Part shown: positions 52,538-61,179 of the stretch, one piece after another
Layout: every line of letters begins with the position of its first letter
Position numbering within the stretch: position 1 is the first letter of the stretch
Origin: Micromonospora siamensis
GTDB lineage: Bacteria; Actinomycetota; Actinomycetes; Mycobacteriales; Micromonosporaceae
Direction of reading: 5' to 3'
Length of the DNA stretch: 64,000 bases
Assembly (NCBI RefSeq): GCF_900090305.1
Contig: NZ_LT607751.1
Span: forward strand, 5,208,001-5,272,000
Translations under genes and position numbers: made by a program
Notes under the pieces: model-generated
The model's input: the letters and a program-made list of their open reading frames with translations, nothing else
Database searches by the model: none
What the model was told of the DNA's origin: nothing

Positions 52538-54820
52538 TCAGCGCAGCCGGTAGACGGCCGTCCGGTCGGTGTGGAACCGCAGGTCGGCCAGGCGGGCCAG
52601 CTCCGGCGACTCGACCGCGACCGTCCGGTCGACGACCAGCCACCGCACCCGCCAGCGGTCGCGCAGGTCGGCCAGGCCCGCGGCGGTGGGCGCGGTGAAC
52701 GCCGCGTCGTTGGCGCGCAGCCGCTCGGCGTCCCAGAACGGCGCGTAGGGGCCGCCGGGCAGGCCCACCATCCGGGGGGCGAACGCCCACCCCTCGACCA
52801 GCACGGAGCGCTCGGCGTAGGCGCTGAGCCAGAACGACCGGGCGTCGCACCAACCGTCCACCACCTGTCGGCAGTGCACGTTGGTGGCGACCACGTCGGC
52901 CGGGTCGCTGTGCGCACGGACCCAGCGGGCCGCCTCGACCCGGGAGGCGGGCATCGGCACCACCGCGTACGCCCCACCGTTGGGGTAGCGCCGGCCGGCG
53001 GCGGCGTCGGTCACCAGGCCCGGCGCGCCGGCCACCAGCACGGCGGTGATCAGCAGCAGCTCGCCCCGGCCGGCCAGCCCCGGCCACCGGCCGGTCAGCG
53101 CGGGCCAGCAGAGCGCCACCAGCAGGACGGCCACCAGCAGCGCACCGGCCCACCAGAGCAGCGGCAGCACCGGCTCGTACGCGGGCCGCCCGGTCGCGGT
53201 GGCCGGGTGGCGGAGCTGGACGGCGGTGAGCACGGCGGCGAACCCGGCGGCGCCCAGCCCGAGCAGCACCGCGCCCCGGCGGGACAGCGCGGCCCGGTCG
53301 AGCAGTTCCGCGTAGCCCCAGGCGGACAGCAGCACCCCGAAGGCGAACCCGCTCCGGGTGAAGTACTGGTTGCTGCTGCCCGGGTGGCCGACCAGCAGGT
53401 AGATGGCCGGGCCGGCCAGCGCACCGCCGAGCAGGAGCAGCGGGACCGGTTCCAGCCGGTAACGGCGCCGCCGCAGCAGCGCCACCACACCGGCCAGCCG
53501 GAGCTGGAGGCTGAGCAGGAAGGCAACCAGCACCGCCGCCCAGATCACCACGGTGGCCAGCAGCGACCGGCCCGGCGCGGCGCCGACGTAGGGGCGCAGC
53601 CCGGAGAACGGGTCGACGGTCACCCCGTGGCTCTCGAAGGCGAACAGCACCGCGGTGGCGAAGAGTTGCGCGGCCAGGGTGGCGGCCGCGACCGGCAGCA
53701 GCGCCCGGGGCAGCCGCCGCCGGAACACCAGGAGCACGGCGGCGGTGAACACCAGCGCGGCCAGCAGCACCGGCAGCGAGCTGGCCTTGGCCCCGGTCGA
53801 GGCGGCGAGGAAGACCACCACCAGCACCCAGGCGCCGCGGCCGAGCGCCGGCACGCCGCCGGCCCCCGGCCGGCCGAGGACCGCGGCGACGGCGGCGATC
53901 AACGGCAGCAGCAGCACCCAGCTGTACGTCATCGACGGGCTGCCCCAGACGATGAACGTCGCCTGGGTGCCGAACAGCTGCCGTACCCCGTTCTCGAAGC
54001 CGAACTCCCCGACGGTGAACATCAACCCGGCCGCCACCACCCCGGCCACCGGCCGGCCGGTGATCCGCCAGCCCACCACCGCCACCAGCACGGCGGCCAG
54101 GGCGCACCACGCCGGCACCACCAGCCGGAAGAAGACCGTCGGCAGGTCCACCCCGCTGACCAGGCTCGACGCCGCCATCTGGGCGAACCCGAACCAGTGG
54201 TAGTGCAGCGGCTCCCCGGCGACCTGCGGCACGTCCAACGGGACCTGGTGCGTCGCCGCCCCGGCGATCGACAGCTGGAAGGCCAGGTCGATGTACTGCG
54301 CCTGGTCCTCGGAGGTCGGCAGGACCGGGTTGAGCCGGAGGAACGACTCGCTGAGATAGCAGGTGAAGCCGGCGATCACCGCGGCCAGCGCCCAGGCCCA
54401 GCCGGCCGGCACCCGGGTCGGGTAGCTGACCCGCCAGTGCCGGCGCAGCCGGGGCACCGCCGCGTACGGCACCAGCACGGCCAGCGGCCAGCACCACAGC
54501 CAGCTCCCCGCGCCGAGGGCCAGGAACCCCGCCCACGCCCCCAGCTCCAGCACCAGCCCCACCGCGGCGCCCATCGCCAGGTCCTCGACCAGGGTGTGCG
54601 GCCCGGACCGCAGCGACCGGTAGACCAGCGTCCCCGGCAGCACCACGGCCAGCGCCGCGTAGAGCGTGTACCGGAGCAGGTCGACGGCGGGGGTGCCGGC
54701 GGCGAGCAGGATCGCGGCGACGACGGCGTAGCAGGCCAGCGCCGGGCCGAAGCGGAGCACGGCGGCACGGCGTGCGGTGGTGGCCGGTGCCACGTCGTCC
54801 CCGGTGGCGAGCGTCGTCAC
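52538..54820 (-). CDS. Large polytopic membrane protein, possible lipid-linked sugar transferase
   Basis: This 760-aa protein has about 14-16 hydrophobic helices and a soluble C-terminal part (about 640-760) that ends LRFHTDRTAVYRLR. LPTSEDQAQYIDLAFQL, an outer loop between early helices with Asp/Glu residues, resembles the catalytic first loop of GT-C transferases. LHYHWFGFAQMAAS follows soon after. No annotated family can be assigned with confidence. Its neighbour is a GT2 of the polyprenyl-phosphate type, which supports a role in glycosylation outside the membrane. ATG 54820. Confidence 0.7.
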   Translation of the reverse strand: MTTLATGDDVAPATTARRAAVLRFGPALACYAVVAAILLAAGTPAVDLLRYTLYAALAVVLPGTLVYRSLRSGPHTLVEDLAMGAAVGLVLELGAWAGFLALGAGSWLWCWPLAVLVPYAAVPRLRRHWRVSYPTRVPAGWAWALAAVIAGFTCYLSESFLRLNPVLPTSEDQAQYIDLAFQLSIAGAATHQVPLDVPQVAGEPLHYHWFGFAQMAASSLVSGVDLPTVFFRLVVPAWCALAAVLVAVVGWRITGRPVAGVVAAGLMFTVGEFGFENGVRQLFGTQATFIVWGSPSMTYSWVLLLPLIAAVAAVLGRPGAGGVPALGRGAWVLVVVFLAASTGAKASSLPVLLAALVFTAAVLLVFRRRLPRALLPVAAATLAAQLFATAVLFAFESHGVTVDPFSGLRPYVGAAPGRSLLATVVIWAAVLVAFLLSLQLRLAGVVALLRRRRYRLEPVPLLLLGGALAGPAIYLLVGHPGSSNQYFTRSGFAFGVLLSAWGYAELLDRAALSRRGAVLLGLGAAGFAAVLTAVQLRHPATATGRPAYEPVLPLLWWAGALLVAVLLVALCWPALTGRWPGLAGRGELLLITAVLVAGAPGLVTDAAAGRRYPNGGAYAVVPMPASRVEAARWVRAHSDPADVVATNVHCRQVVDGWCDARSFWLSAYAERSVLVEGWAFAPRMVGLPGGPYAPFWDAERLRANDAAFTAPTAAGLADLRDRWRVRWLVVDRTVAVESPELARLADLRFHTDRTAVYRLR

Positions 54821-54875
54821 GGGGCCGGACGCTACCAGCCGGGCCGGCGGGTCGAGGGGCGCCGACCGACGTCGG

Positions 54876-56633
54876 TCAGCCGGCGCAGGTGGTGGCGGGC
54901 AGGCCGCTCACCGGCACCGGGGAGCGGCCGGTGGGACGGGCCTTCCCGGCCAGCACGGCGGCGAGCCCGTCCATCGACGCCCGGCTGGACGAGTAGGTGG
55001 CCAGCAGCGTCGGGGACGTCGCCCCGGCCAGCACGTACGGGGTGTCCATCGCCACCGTCACCTTCGCGTCGGCGCGCAGGTCACCGGCGCCGTCGCCGTA
55101 CCCGACCAGGTGCACGACCGTGCCCCCGCTGGGCACCACCTTCACCCCGGCGGCGGTCAGCGCCCGGGTGAGCAGGGCGCGGGTGTGGTCCCGACCGCCC
55201 GAGGAGGTGACGGTGACCGGTCCGGGGATCTTCGCCCCGCAGGCCCCGCGCAGCTGGGTGACCGCGGCGGCGGCCAGCACCTGCGCGGCCTGCTGGTGCG
55301 CCGGCGACGCCAGCGTGTCCAGCGCCGGGGCGGCGGGCTTGTCGGCCAGCCGGAACTTCATGGTCAGCACCCGGGTGGCCGCCTCCACCAGGCGGGCCCG
55401 GGGCAGCGAGCCGTCGCGCAGCGCGGCGAGCAGCCCGTCGTACGCCTGGGTGAGGTTCGGGGTCATCAGGATCAGGTCGTTGCCGGCCTTCAGGGCGCGG
55501 ACCGCGGCCTCGCCCGGCGACCAGCGCTTGGCCGGCGGCATGTTCATCCCGTCGGTGATCACCACGCCCTTGAACCCGAGCTGGCCGCGGAGCACGTCGG
55601 TGAGCAGCTTGTGGGAGAAGGTCGCCGGGGTGCCCGGGTCGACAGCCTTGACGTCGAGGTGGGCGGACATGACCGCCATCGCTCCGGCGTCGACGCCCGC
55701 CCGGAACGGCGGGAAGGCGATGCGGTCCAGCTCGGCGCGGGACTGTGGGATGACCGGGACGTCCTTGTGCGAGTCGGTGGGGCTGAGCCCGTGCCCGGGG
55801 AAGTGCTTGACGCTGGCCGCCACGCCGGCGGACTGGAGGCCGCGGACCGCGCCGGCGACCTGGGCGGCGGAGCGCTGCGGGTCGGCGCCGAAGGAACGGG
55901 AGCCGATCACCGTGCTGCGGGTGGCCAGCACGTCCGCGACCGGCGCGAAGTCGAGGTTGATCCCCATCGCGGCCAGTTCGGCGCCGGCGGCCCGCCAGGC
56001 CGCCTCGGTCAGCTCCGGCCGGCCGGCCGCCCCGGCGGCGAGCGGGCTGGGCAGGGCGGTGACGCCGTCGGTGATCCGGGTGACCACGCCGTACTCCTGG
56101 TCGGTGCCGACCAGGAAGGGTGCGGCGCCGGCCGGGAGCTTGCCCGCCGCCGCGCGCAGCCCGGTGGTGAGCGCCCGGACCTGCCGGGGGTTGTCGACGT
56201 TGGTGGTCTCCTGGTTGCCGGAGGTCGGGTCGTCGGCGCTGAAGCCGACCAGGATCACCCCGCCCAGGCGGTACTTCGCCACCATCTCGGCGGGGGTGTC
56301 CACCCCGGCCATCGCCCGGTTGCCGGCGGCCGAGCCGGCCGAGACCTCGGTGGCCGAGCTGCCGTACGCGTAGGGCATCAGCACCTGGCCGACCAGGTCC
56401 TCGTCGGCGAGCCGGCCGACCAGCGCGGTCGCCCGGGCAGCCGGGTCACCGGGCGAGGCCGGGATGGGCGTGGAGCTGGCCGGCGCCGCGGTCGAGGGCG
56501 CCACGGTCGAGGGCGTGGCGGTCGGGGTGGCTGATCGGGGGCGCTCGGCGCCGGTGCAGCCGGAGGCGAGCAGGGTGGTCAGTACGGCGAGCGCGACGCC
56601 GACGCGTCGCGGGGTGGTCGACACGCGGCTCAT
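54876..56633 (-). CDS. Glycoside hydrolase family 3 lipoprotein (beta-N-acetylhexosaminidase type)
   Basis: This 585-aa exported lipoprotein has lipobox LASGC with Cys26 as the lipid site, followed by a Ser/Thr/Pro linker. The GH3 barrel contains VASVKHFPGHGLSPTDSH (about 272-290), the His/Asp loop diagnostic for NagZ-type enzymes. VVITDGMNM near residue 361 carries the nucleophile Asp. A C-terminal domain of about 180 residues follows (LRGACGAKIPGPVTVTSS). It should remove N-acetylglucosamine from cell-wall or chitin-derived oligosaccharides outside the membrane. It may be in one leftward unit with the genes after it. Confidence 0.92.
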   Translation of the reverse strand: MSRVSTTPRRVGVALAVLTTLLASGCTGAERPRSATPTATPSTVAPSTAAPASSTPIPASPGDPAARATALVGRLADEDLVGQVLMPYAYGSSATEVSAGSAAGNRAMAGVDTPAEMVAKYRLGGVILVGFSADDPTSGNQETTNVDNPRQVRALTTGLRAAAGKLPAGAAPFLVGTDQEYGVVTRITDGVTALPSPLAAGAAGRPELTEAAWRAAGAELAAMGINLDFAPVADVLATRSTVIGSRSFGADPQRSAAQVAGAVRGLQSAGVAASVKHFPGHGLSPTDSHKDVPVIPQSRAELDRIAFPPFRAGVDAGAMAVMSAHLDVKAVDPGTPATFSHKLLTDVLRGQLGFKGVVITDGMNMPPAKRWSPGEAAVRALKAGNDLILMTPNLTQAYDGLLAALRDGSLPRARLVEAATRVLTMKFRLADKPAAPALDTLASPAHQQAAQVLAAAAVTQLRGACGAKIPGPVTVTSSGGRDHTRALLTRALTAAGVKVVPSGGTVVHLVGYGDGAGDLRADAKVTVAMDTPYVLAGATSPTLLATYSSSRASMDGLAAVLAGKARPTGRSPVPVSGLPATTCAG

Positions 56634-56696
56634 CCCACCAGCCTTCCGCGTATCGGGGCAACTCGGCCACTCCGGTGACCGCCGGAGCGCCTGGCT

Positions 56697-57188
56697 TCAG
56701 CCGACGCGGGTGAGCAAGGTCACCGGCGCGCCGTCGCCGGCGTAGCGGTACGGCTCCAGTTCGGCGTCCCAGGCGGTGCCGAGCGCCTTGTCCAGCGCGT
56801 GCGCCAGCGCCTCCGGGGCGCGGGCGGCGGCCATGATCGCCCGCAACCGGTCCTCGCCCAACTGGATGTCGCCACCCGCCCCCACGGTGGCCCGGAACAG
56901 GCCGCGCCCCGGCACGTACATGTAGCGCTCGCCGTCGGCGCCCGGACTGGGCTCCTCGGTCACCTCGAAACGGATCATGGGCCACTGCCTGAGGGCAGCA
57001 GCCAGCTCGGCGCCCGTCCCCGGACGACCGGTCCACCCGCACTCCGCCCGGCGGGCGCCGGGGTCGACGGGCTGTGCCGTCCACTGCAGGTTGACCGGCG
57101 CGGCGAGGACGCGCGCGATCGCCCACTCGACGTGCGAGCACACGGCGAGCGGGGTCGAGTGGACGTATACGACGCCACGCGTTGGCAC
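56697..57188 (-). CDS. DUF3145 family protein
   Basis: This 163-aa protein matches the actinobacterial DUF3145 family by its opening (RGVVYVHSTPLAVCSHVEWA), by LGTAWDAELEPYRYAGDG near the end, and by length. Its function is unknown. GTG 57188 has GGGAGG five bases upstream. The start codon lies in one arm of an inverted repeat (57186-57194 with 57232-57240) that could fold in the leader RNA and cover the start. Confidence 0.9.
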   Translation of the reverse strand: MPTRGVVYVHSTPLAVCSHVEWAIARVLAAPVNLQWTAQPVDPGARRAECGWTGRPGTGAELAAALRQWPMIRFEVTEEPSPGADGERYMYVPGRGLFRATVGAGGDIQLGEDRLRAIMAAARAPEALAHALDKALGTAWDAELEPYRYAGDGAPVTLLTRVG

Positions 57189-57240
57189 GGTGACCTCCCG
57201 GAGAGCGAGGTGCGTCTTCCCCTACGACCTCGTCACCGTG
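57186..57240 (-). promoter_or_regulatory. Inverted repeat over the DUF3145 start codon
   Basis: CACGGTGAC (57186-57194) and GTCACCGTG (57232-57240) are perfect 9-bp complements, 37 bases apart. In the leftward mRNA the downstream arm includes the GTG start and lies beside the GGGAGG ribosome site. Pairing would hinder initiation. It could also be a repressor site. Confidence 0.45.
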
Positions 57241-57505
57241 GTGGTACCTGCAACACATGATGACTGGTGTGACGGATGGTGCGCCAGAGAATCGGAAAAT
57301 TCGCCGGGCGGAATGCCGGGACGGTTCACCCGGTTGAGCTGTCCGGACGGGCACGATGACCAGCCGGGCGTCGTGGTCGTGTACAGTTCAGTAGGCGGTT
57401 TGTGCCGCCGCACATCTTCGCGGGCCGAGGCTCTCGCCGGAGCGTCACCCGCACAGCCCCCGGACGCTTACGTCGTCCTCCCGTACGTCTGCAAGGAGTA
57501 CCTCC
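57189..57505. other. Intergenic region between divergent DUF3145 and small-protein genes
   Basis: This 317-bp stretch holds no gene. Its left end carries the inverted repeat described at 57186-57240. A patch richer in A/T (CGTGTACAGTTCAGTAGG, 57378-57395) is a likely promoter for the rightward gene, whose start follows a strong AAGGAG site. No known riboswitch was recognised. Confidence 0.45.
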
Positions 57506-57835
57506 GTGGCGAGCAACACCTCTAAGACCGCGCGCGCGTCAGTCCGGGCCGGCCAGGCTGGCCAGGGTGGCGCCCTCAGCGTGCTGGGCGAGTTCAAGTA
57601 CCTCATCCCGCTCAACGGCGGCAAGCACGCCTACGTGCGGAACCTGACCAACGGCAAGACCGCGCACCTGCGCACCGACTCCGACGCGTTCGTCGAGGAG
57701 ATCCGGGTGCTGGCCGCGGCCGGCCACGCGGCCAAGATCCGCGCTGAGATCAACAACCTCAACGCCGCCCACCCGGGCGACGGCTGGGACGCCACCGAGA
57801 AGCGCCTCGTCGAGGCCGGCGTCTTCGAGGGCTGA
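57506..57835 (+). CDS. Small conserved-looking cytoplasmic protein (109 aa), unknown
   Basis: The N-terminal 25 residues are Ser/Ala/Gln-rich and basic. The rest is a compact domain: LGEFKYLIPLNGGKHAYVRN, then FVEEIRVLAAAGHAAKIRAE and WDATEKRLVEAGVFEG. No signal peptide or membrane helix. GTG 57506 stands behind AAGGAG with ideal spacing, and codon choice is strongly biased, which suggests good expression. I do not recognise the family. A terminator-like hairpin follows at 57856, so it is a single-gene unit. Confidence 0.75.
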   Translation: MASNTSKTARASVRAGQAGQGGALSVLGEFKYLIPLNGGKHAYVRNLTNGKTAHLRTDSDAFVEEIRVLAAAGHAAKIRAEINNLNAAHPGDGWDATEKRLVEAGVFEG

Positions 57836-57855
57836 GCCCTCCCCCGCGACACCAC

Positions 57856-57897
57856 GCACCGCTCGTCGGGTCTCCCCCGGCGGGCGGTGCTGCGTTT
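57856..57897 (+). terminator. Hairpin terminator after the 109-aa gene
   Basis: GCACCGC (57856-57862) pairs with GCGGTGC (57884-57890); TGCGTTT follows. It starts 21 bases past the stop. Confidence 0.6.
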
Positions 57898-58611
57898 CCG
57901 CGGCCCCGGGCCGGCGCCGGGCCGGGAGGTCACGACGTGCCGGGCGGTCACTTCGGCGTCGGTGGCGCCGGTGGCTGTCGACCTGATGGCATGAAGACTC
58001 ACGGCCGCGGATCGGGCTGGTGGGACCACGCGCTCGCCGGCCTACTGACTTGAGAGCGCGAACGACTCACCCGGGCGTGGACGGCGCCGGTGGAGGTCGG
58101 TCCGGGCGAATACCCGAATGTCGGGGCATGGCGTCCGGGGCGCGTACGCGACCCGGCGGGTGAGTCACCGGCGCCCTCAGGTCGGTAGCGCCCGAACGAC
58201 ACACCACTGGCGTTCGAGGCGTTGGTGACCGGCCCACCTCACCGCCTGGGGGCGCTGGAGCAGATCTCGCGACCATCCGGGTGATTCGGCGCCGGCTGTC
58301 CGAATCACGGGTGACCGGTGGCACCCCGGCGGCGGAATGGCGGCCGGGGCCGGGTCGTTACACCACCCGGACGACCGCAGCAGCACCCCCGGCTGCCAGC
58401 GCCGATACCTGGTGGGCTCGGGTCGGGCCCCGGAATGATGTGGGGCCGGCGGTCGTTACACATGGTCCGCCGCCACGACGAGCCCCGCTGGGTCCGTGGC
58501 CGTGCCGGACACCCCAAAGACTTTCCCCTGTGTTTTCGAGCGCCTGTCGTGGTGCTTGCGCGTCGCCTGTCCCCTGTCGGGTGGCGTGCCGACCCCCCGA
58601 GGAGCTTCGTC
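57898..58611. other. Long non-coding region with many inverted repeats before the lysozyme-like gene
   Basis: About 710 bp without a supportable gene. GACTCACCCG (58064-58073) pairs with CGGGTGAGTC (58157-58166), and GGCGCCGGTG (58083-58092) with CACCGGCGCC (58166-58175); the two pairings cross. GTGATTCGG (58281-58289) pairs with CCGAATCAC (58300-58308). GTCGTTACAC occurs at 58354-58363 and 58452-58461, each behind GGGGCCGG. These features suggest a long regulatory region or structured leader for the secreted protein gene at 58612. Confidence 0.5.
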
Positions 58612-59193
58612 ATGAACTCGATTCTGACCAAGAGTGTGCTGGGTGTTGCTGGTCTGGCTTTCACCGGTGGTGTGTTCGCCGGTCCGGTCGCCGCTCATGC
58701 CGCTGAGCCGGTGCACGGCAAGCCGGTGGCGGTGCAGGCCGACAAGCCGGACGCCGGCAAGCTGATCCCGCACGGCGTGCAGGGCACCCAGTCGCACATC
58801 GATCTGAACGACGAGCAGACCGCGAATGTGAAGGCGATCATCGCCGCGACGAAGAAGGCCGGTCTCCCGGAGCGGGCCGCCGTGGTCTCGATCGCCACCA
58901 GCCTGCAGGAGTCGAAGCTGGAGAACCTGGGCCACCTGGGCGACCGCAACGACCACGACTCGCTGGGCCTGTTCCAGCAGCGCCCGTCGAGTGGTTGGGG
59001 AACGCCGGAGCAGATCACCGATCCTGAGTACTCGACCCTGGCGTTTCTGAAGGGTCTGAAGCAGGTCGACGGATGGCAGGACATGCCGCTGACCGACGCC
59101 GCGCAGACGGTGCAGGTGTCGGCCTACCCGGATGCGTACGCGCAGTGGGAGCAGCAGGCCGCCGACCTGGTCGCCCAGCACTGGAACAACTGA
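58612..59193 (+). CDS. Secreted lysozyme-like (transglycosylase-type) protein
   Basis: This 193-aa exported protein has a signal peptide at residues 1-28 (VLGVAGLAFTGGVFAGPVAAHA). A short linker precedes a lysozyme-superfamily-like domain: VVSIATSLQESKLENLGH has the Glu expected for catalysis, and DHDSLGLFQQRPSSGWGT with FLKGLKQVDGWQDMPL complete the fold. Proteins of this pattern are common in actinobacteria next to wall-growth functions, and cleavage of peptidoglycan is inferred. GAGGAG lies eight bases before ATG 58612. It has an unusually long upstream region and an 18-bp terminator stem. Confidence 0.83.
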   Translation: MNSILTKSVLGVAGLAFTGGVFAGPVAAHAAEPVHGKPVAVQADKPDAGKLIPHGVQGTQSHIDLNDEQTANVKAIIAATKKAGLPERAAVVSIATSLQESKLENLGHLGDRNDHDSLGLFQQRPSSGWGTPEQITDPEYSTLAFLKGLKQVDGWQDMPLTDAAQTVQVSAYPDAYAQWEQQAADLVAQHWNN

Positions 59194-59209
59194 CCGCAGA
59201 CCTGAACGA

Positions 59210-59250
59210 CGCCGCTGGCCGGCACCCCTGACGGGTGCCGGCCAGCGGCG
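59210..59250 (+). terminator. Strong hairpin after the lysozyme-like gene
   Basis: CGCCGCTGGCCGGCACCC (59210-59227) and its exact complement (59233-59250) form an 18-bp stem with a 5-nt loop. It lies 16 bases past the stop. No U-tract follows. Confidence 0.8.
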
Positions 59251-59259
59251 CATCCAGCA

Positions 59260-59306
59260 GATCTTGGACACTTACCGTTCGCCACGAACAGAAACCGTCC
59301 AAGATC
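59260..59306. repeat. 47-bp interrupted palindrome, possible dispersed repeat
   Basis: GATCTTGGAC (59260-59269) and GTCCAAGATC (59297-59306) are outer arms. GTTCG (59277-59281) and CGAAC (59285-59289) are inner arms around the same centre (59283). It lies between convergent genes, directly after a separate terminator hairpin, which makes a simple second terminator less likely. Confidence 0.65.
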
Positions 59307-59396
59307 CGAACCGCCCCACCCGGGCGTCGCAGGGATCAGGCCTGACCGCCCGGAGCCGGGGACGATCGCCCTCGAGCCCCTCCGGCGAACACCCGA

Positions 59397-60014
59397 TCAG
59401 TCGGCGAGGAGGGTCACCTCCCCGCTGGCCAGGTCGTACCGGGCGCCGACCACGGCCACCGTCCCGTCGGCCACCGGCGCGGCCAGCAGGTCGTCGCGGC
59501 GCAGCGCCTCGACCGTCCGCCGGACGTGCCGGCGGATCGCCATCGGGTGCACCTGCGGGTCGTCCACGCCGACCTCGAGCACCGCCGGGGTGATCTCGTC
59601 CACCAGGTGGGCGAGCGAGCCACCGGGGCGCCGGCCGGTGCGCAGCGCGTCGACCGCCGAGGCGACGGCGCCGCAGCGCTCGTGCCCGAGCACCATCACC
59701 AGCGGCACTCCCAGCTGCCCGACGACGTACTCGATCGAGCCGCACACGGCCCGGTCCAGCACGTGACCGCCGGTGCGGATCACGCAGATCGAGCCGAAGG
59801 TCTGGTCGAAGATCGCCTCCAGCGGGACCCGCGAGTCGATGCAGCCGAGGACCACCGCGTACGGCTGCTGGTCGCCGGAGGCGCTGGCCGCGGCGGCGGT
59901 GACGTCGTGGCCGTGCACCGGCTGGCCGCTGACGAAGCGCCGGTTGCCGCTGAGCAGCTCGGCCAGCGCGGCCCGGGGCGTCCCCCCGGCCACCGGCCCC
60001 GGTGGTGTCGGCAT
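59397..60014 (-). CDS. Beta-class carbonic anhydrase
   Basis: This 205-aa enzyme interconverts CO2 and bicarbonate. Zinc ligands are Cys58 (GCIDSR, with Asp60 and Arg62 as the catalytic dyad), His111 and Cys114 (GHERCGAV). [11 protein letters not shown] near the N-terminus is a usual segment. No signal peptide, so it is cytoplasmic. Bicarbonate is needed by the carboxylase step of the fab operon, but there is no genetic link. ATG 60014 is divergent from the hydrolase gene. Confidence 0.95.
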   Translation of the reverse strand: MPTPPGPVAGGTPRAALAELLSGNRRFVSGQPVHGHDVTAAAASASGDQQPYAVVLGCIDSRVPLEAIFDQTFGSICVIRTGGHVLDRAVCGSIEYVVGQLGVPLVMVLGHERCGAVASAVDALRTGRRPGGSLAHLVDEITPAVLEVGVDDPQVHPMAIRRHVRRTVEALRRDDLLAAPVADGTVAVVGARYDLASGEVTLLAD

Positions 60015-60107
60015 GGGTCAAGCCTGGTCAGGGATCCGATCCGACGGAGTGGGAACGCGAATCTTCTCACCGGCACGGTTCGCGTGCTCTCATGACGAGT
60101 AGCCGGT

Positions 60108-60134
60108 GTTACCACCGGGTATCCCGGTGGTGAC
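60108..60134. promoter_or_regulatory. Palindrome in the carbonic anhydrase/hydrolase divergent region
   Basis: ACCACCGGG (60111-60119) and CCCGGTGGT (60123-60131) are perfect arms around TAT; with one mismatch the arms extend to 12 bp (60108-60134). It lies 29 bp before the hydrolase ATG and may be an operator or a leader hairpin. Confidence 0.5.
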
Positions 60135-60162
60135 GCTTCCGGGCGGCCCTGGGGAGGTGGCG

Positions 60163-61128
60163 ATGCCGGAACAGGTGGAGGTCCGCCTCCCGGACGACGT
60201 ACGGCTGCACGTCGAGACGTCCGGCCCGGCCGACGCCGAACTCACGGTGCTGCTGCTGCACGGCTGGACGCTGGACGGCCGGGCCTGGCACCGGCAGCTC
60301 GCCGAGCTGCGCGAACGGTACGGCGACCGGGTGCGGGTCGTCACCTACGACGCCCGGGGACACGGGCGGTCCAGCTGCATGGCGCTGCGTACCGCGACGG
60401 TCGAGCAGCTCGGCGACGACCTGGCCGCCGTGCTGGACGCGGTGGCGGCCGACCGGGTGGTGCTGGTGGGGCACTCGCTGGGCGGCATGACGATCATGGA
60501 GTACGCGCACCGGCACCGGGAGCACTTCGCCGCCCGGATCGCCGGGCTGGTCTTCGTCTCGACCACCGCCGAGGGGCACACGCACACCGCGTACGGCCTG
60601 TCGCCGCGGATCACCCGGTTGATCCGGCTGGCCGAGACCACCGGCGCCGGGGTGCTGGCCCGCTGCGGCGCGTGGCGGCCACCCCGGGCGCTGCTGCGGG
60701 CGATCCAGCCGAGCATCCGCTGGGTGCTCTTCGGCGACCGCTGCGAGCCGACCGACATCCGGCTGGTCACCTCGGCGGTGGCCCGGGCCTCGCTGCGCTC
60801 GATCGGCGGGTTCCGTGCCTCGGTCGGCGCCCAGCACCGGCTGGACACCCTGGCCGAGCTGGGCCGGCTGCCGGCCGCGGCGCTGGTCGGCGACCGGGAC
60901 CGGCTCACCCCGCCGCCGTGCGCCCGGTCGATCGCGGCGGCGCTGCCGACCACGGAGCTGACGGTCTGCCCGGGCGCCGGGCACATGCTGATGATGGAGC
61001 GGCCCGACGAGGTCAACGCCGCGCTGCACGGGGTGCTCGGTCAGGTGCTGACCGCCGGGCGGTCCCGGGCCCGCCGGGCCGGAGGCCGGCGCCGTCGGGC
61101 CGGGCATGCCGTACCCTCACCCGGTTGA
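60163..61128 (+). CDS. Alpha/beta fold hydrolase
   Basis: This 321-aa hydrolase has GHSLGG with nucleophile Ser105, oxyanion segment LLHGWTLDG, Asp in LVGDRDRLTP and His in PGAGHMLMMERPDE. The C-terminal 35 residues are Arg/Gly-rich. ATG 60163 has GGGGAGG five bases upstream; a frame open 19 codons earlier would run through the palindrome. Lipase/esterase or lactonase activity is possible, and no substrate can be named. It ends 51 bp before the HelD-like gene, in the same direction. Confidence 0.88.
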   Translation: MPEQVEVRLPDDVRLHVETSGPADAELTVLLLHGWTLDGRAWHRQLAELRERYGDRVRVVTYDARGHGRSSCMALRTATVEQLGDDLAAVLDAVAADRVVLVGHSLGGMTIMEYAHRHREHFAARIAGLVFVSTTAEGHTHTAYGLSPRITRLIRLAETTGAGVLARCGAWRPPRALLRAIQPSIRWVLFGDRCEPTDIRLVTSAVARASLRSIGGFRASVGAQHRLDTLAELGRLPAAALVGDRDRLTPPPCARSIAAALPTTELTVCPGAGHMLMMERPDEVNAALHGVLGQVLTAGRSRARRAGGRRRRAGHAVPSPG

Positions 61129-61179
61129 CCTGGCGCGCGGCCTCGTGCCGCCCGCGGTTCGTCCGGAGGAGCAGGTACG

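Noticed and set aside
51497..55171. A 1224-codon open frame on the plus strand opposite the GT2 and polytopic protein genes
   Set aside because: It is a shadow of high-GC codon bias: His/Arg/Gln/Gly-rich with no domain, and both antisense genes show clear families or helices.
57898..58611. A c-di-AMP (ydaO) riboswitch, expected ahead of wall-lytic genes in actinobacteria
   Set aside because: GGGTGATTC resembles one conserved piece, but the other conserved blocks of the motif could not be found in order on either strand.
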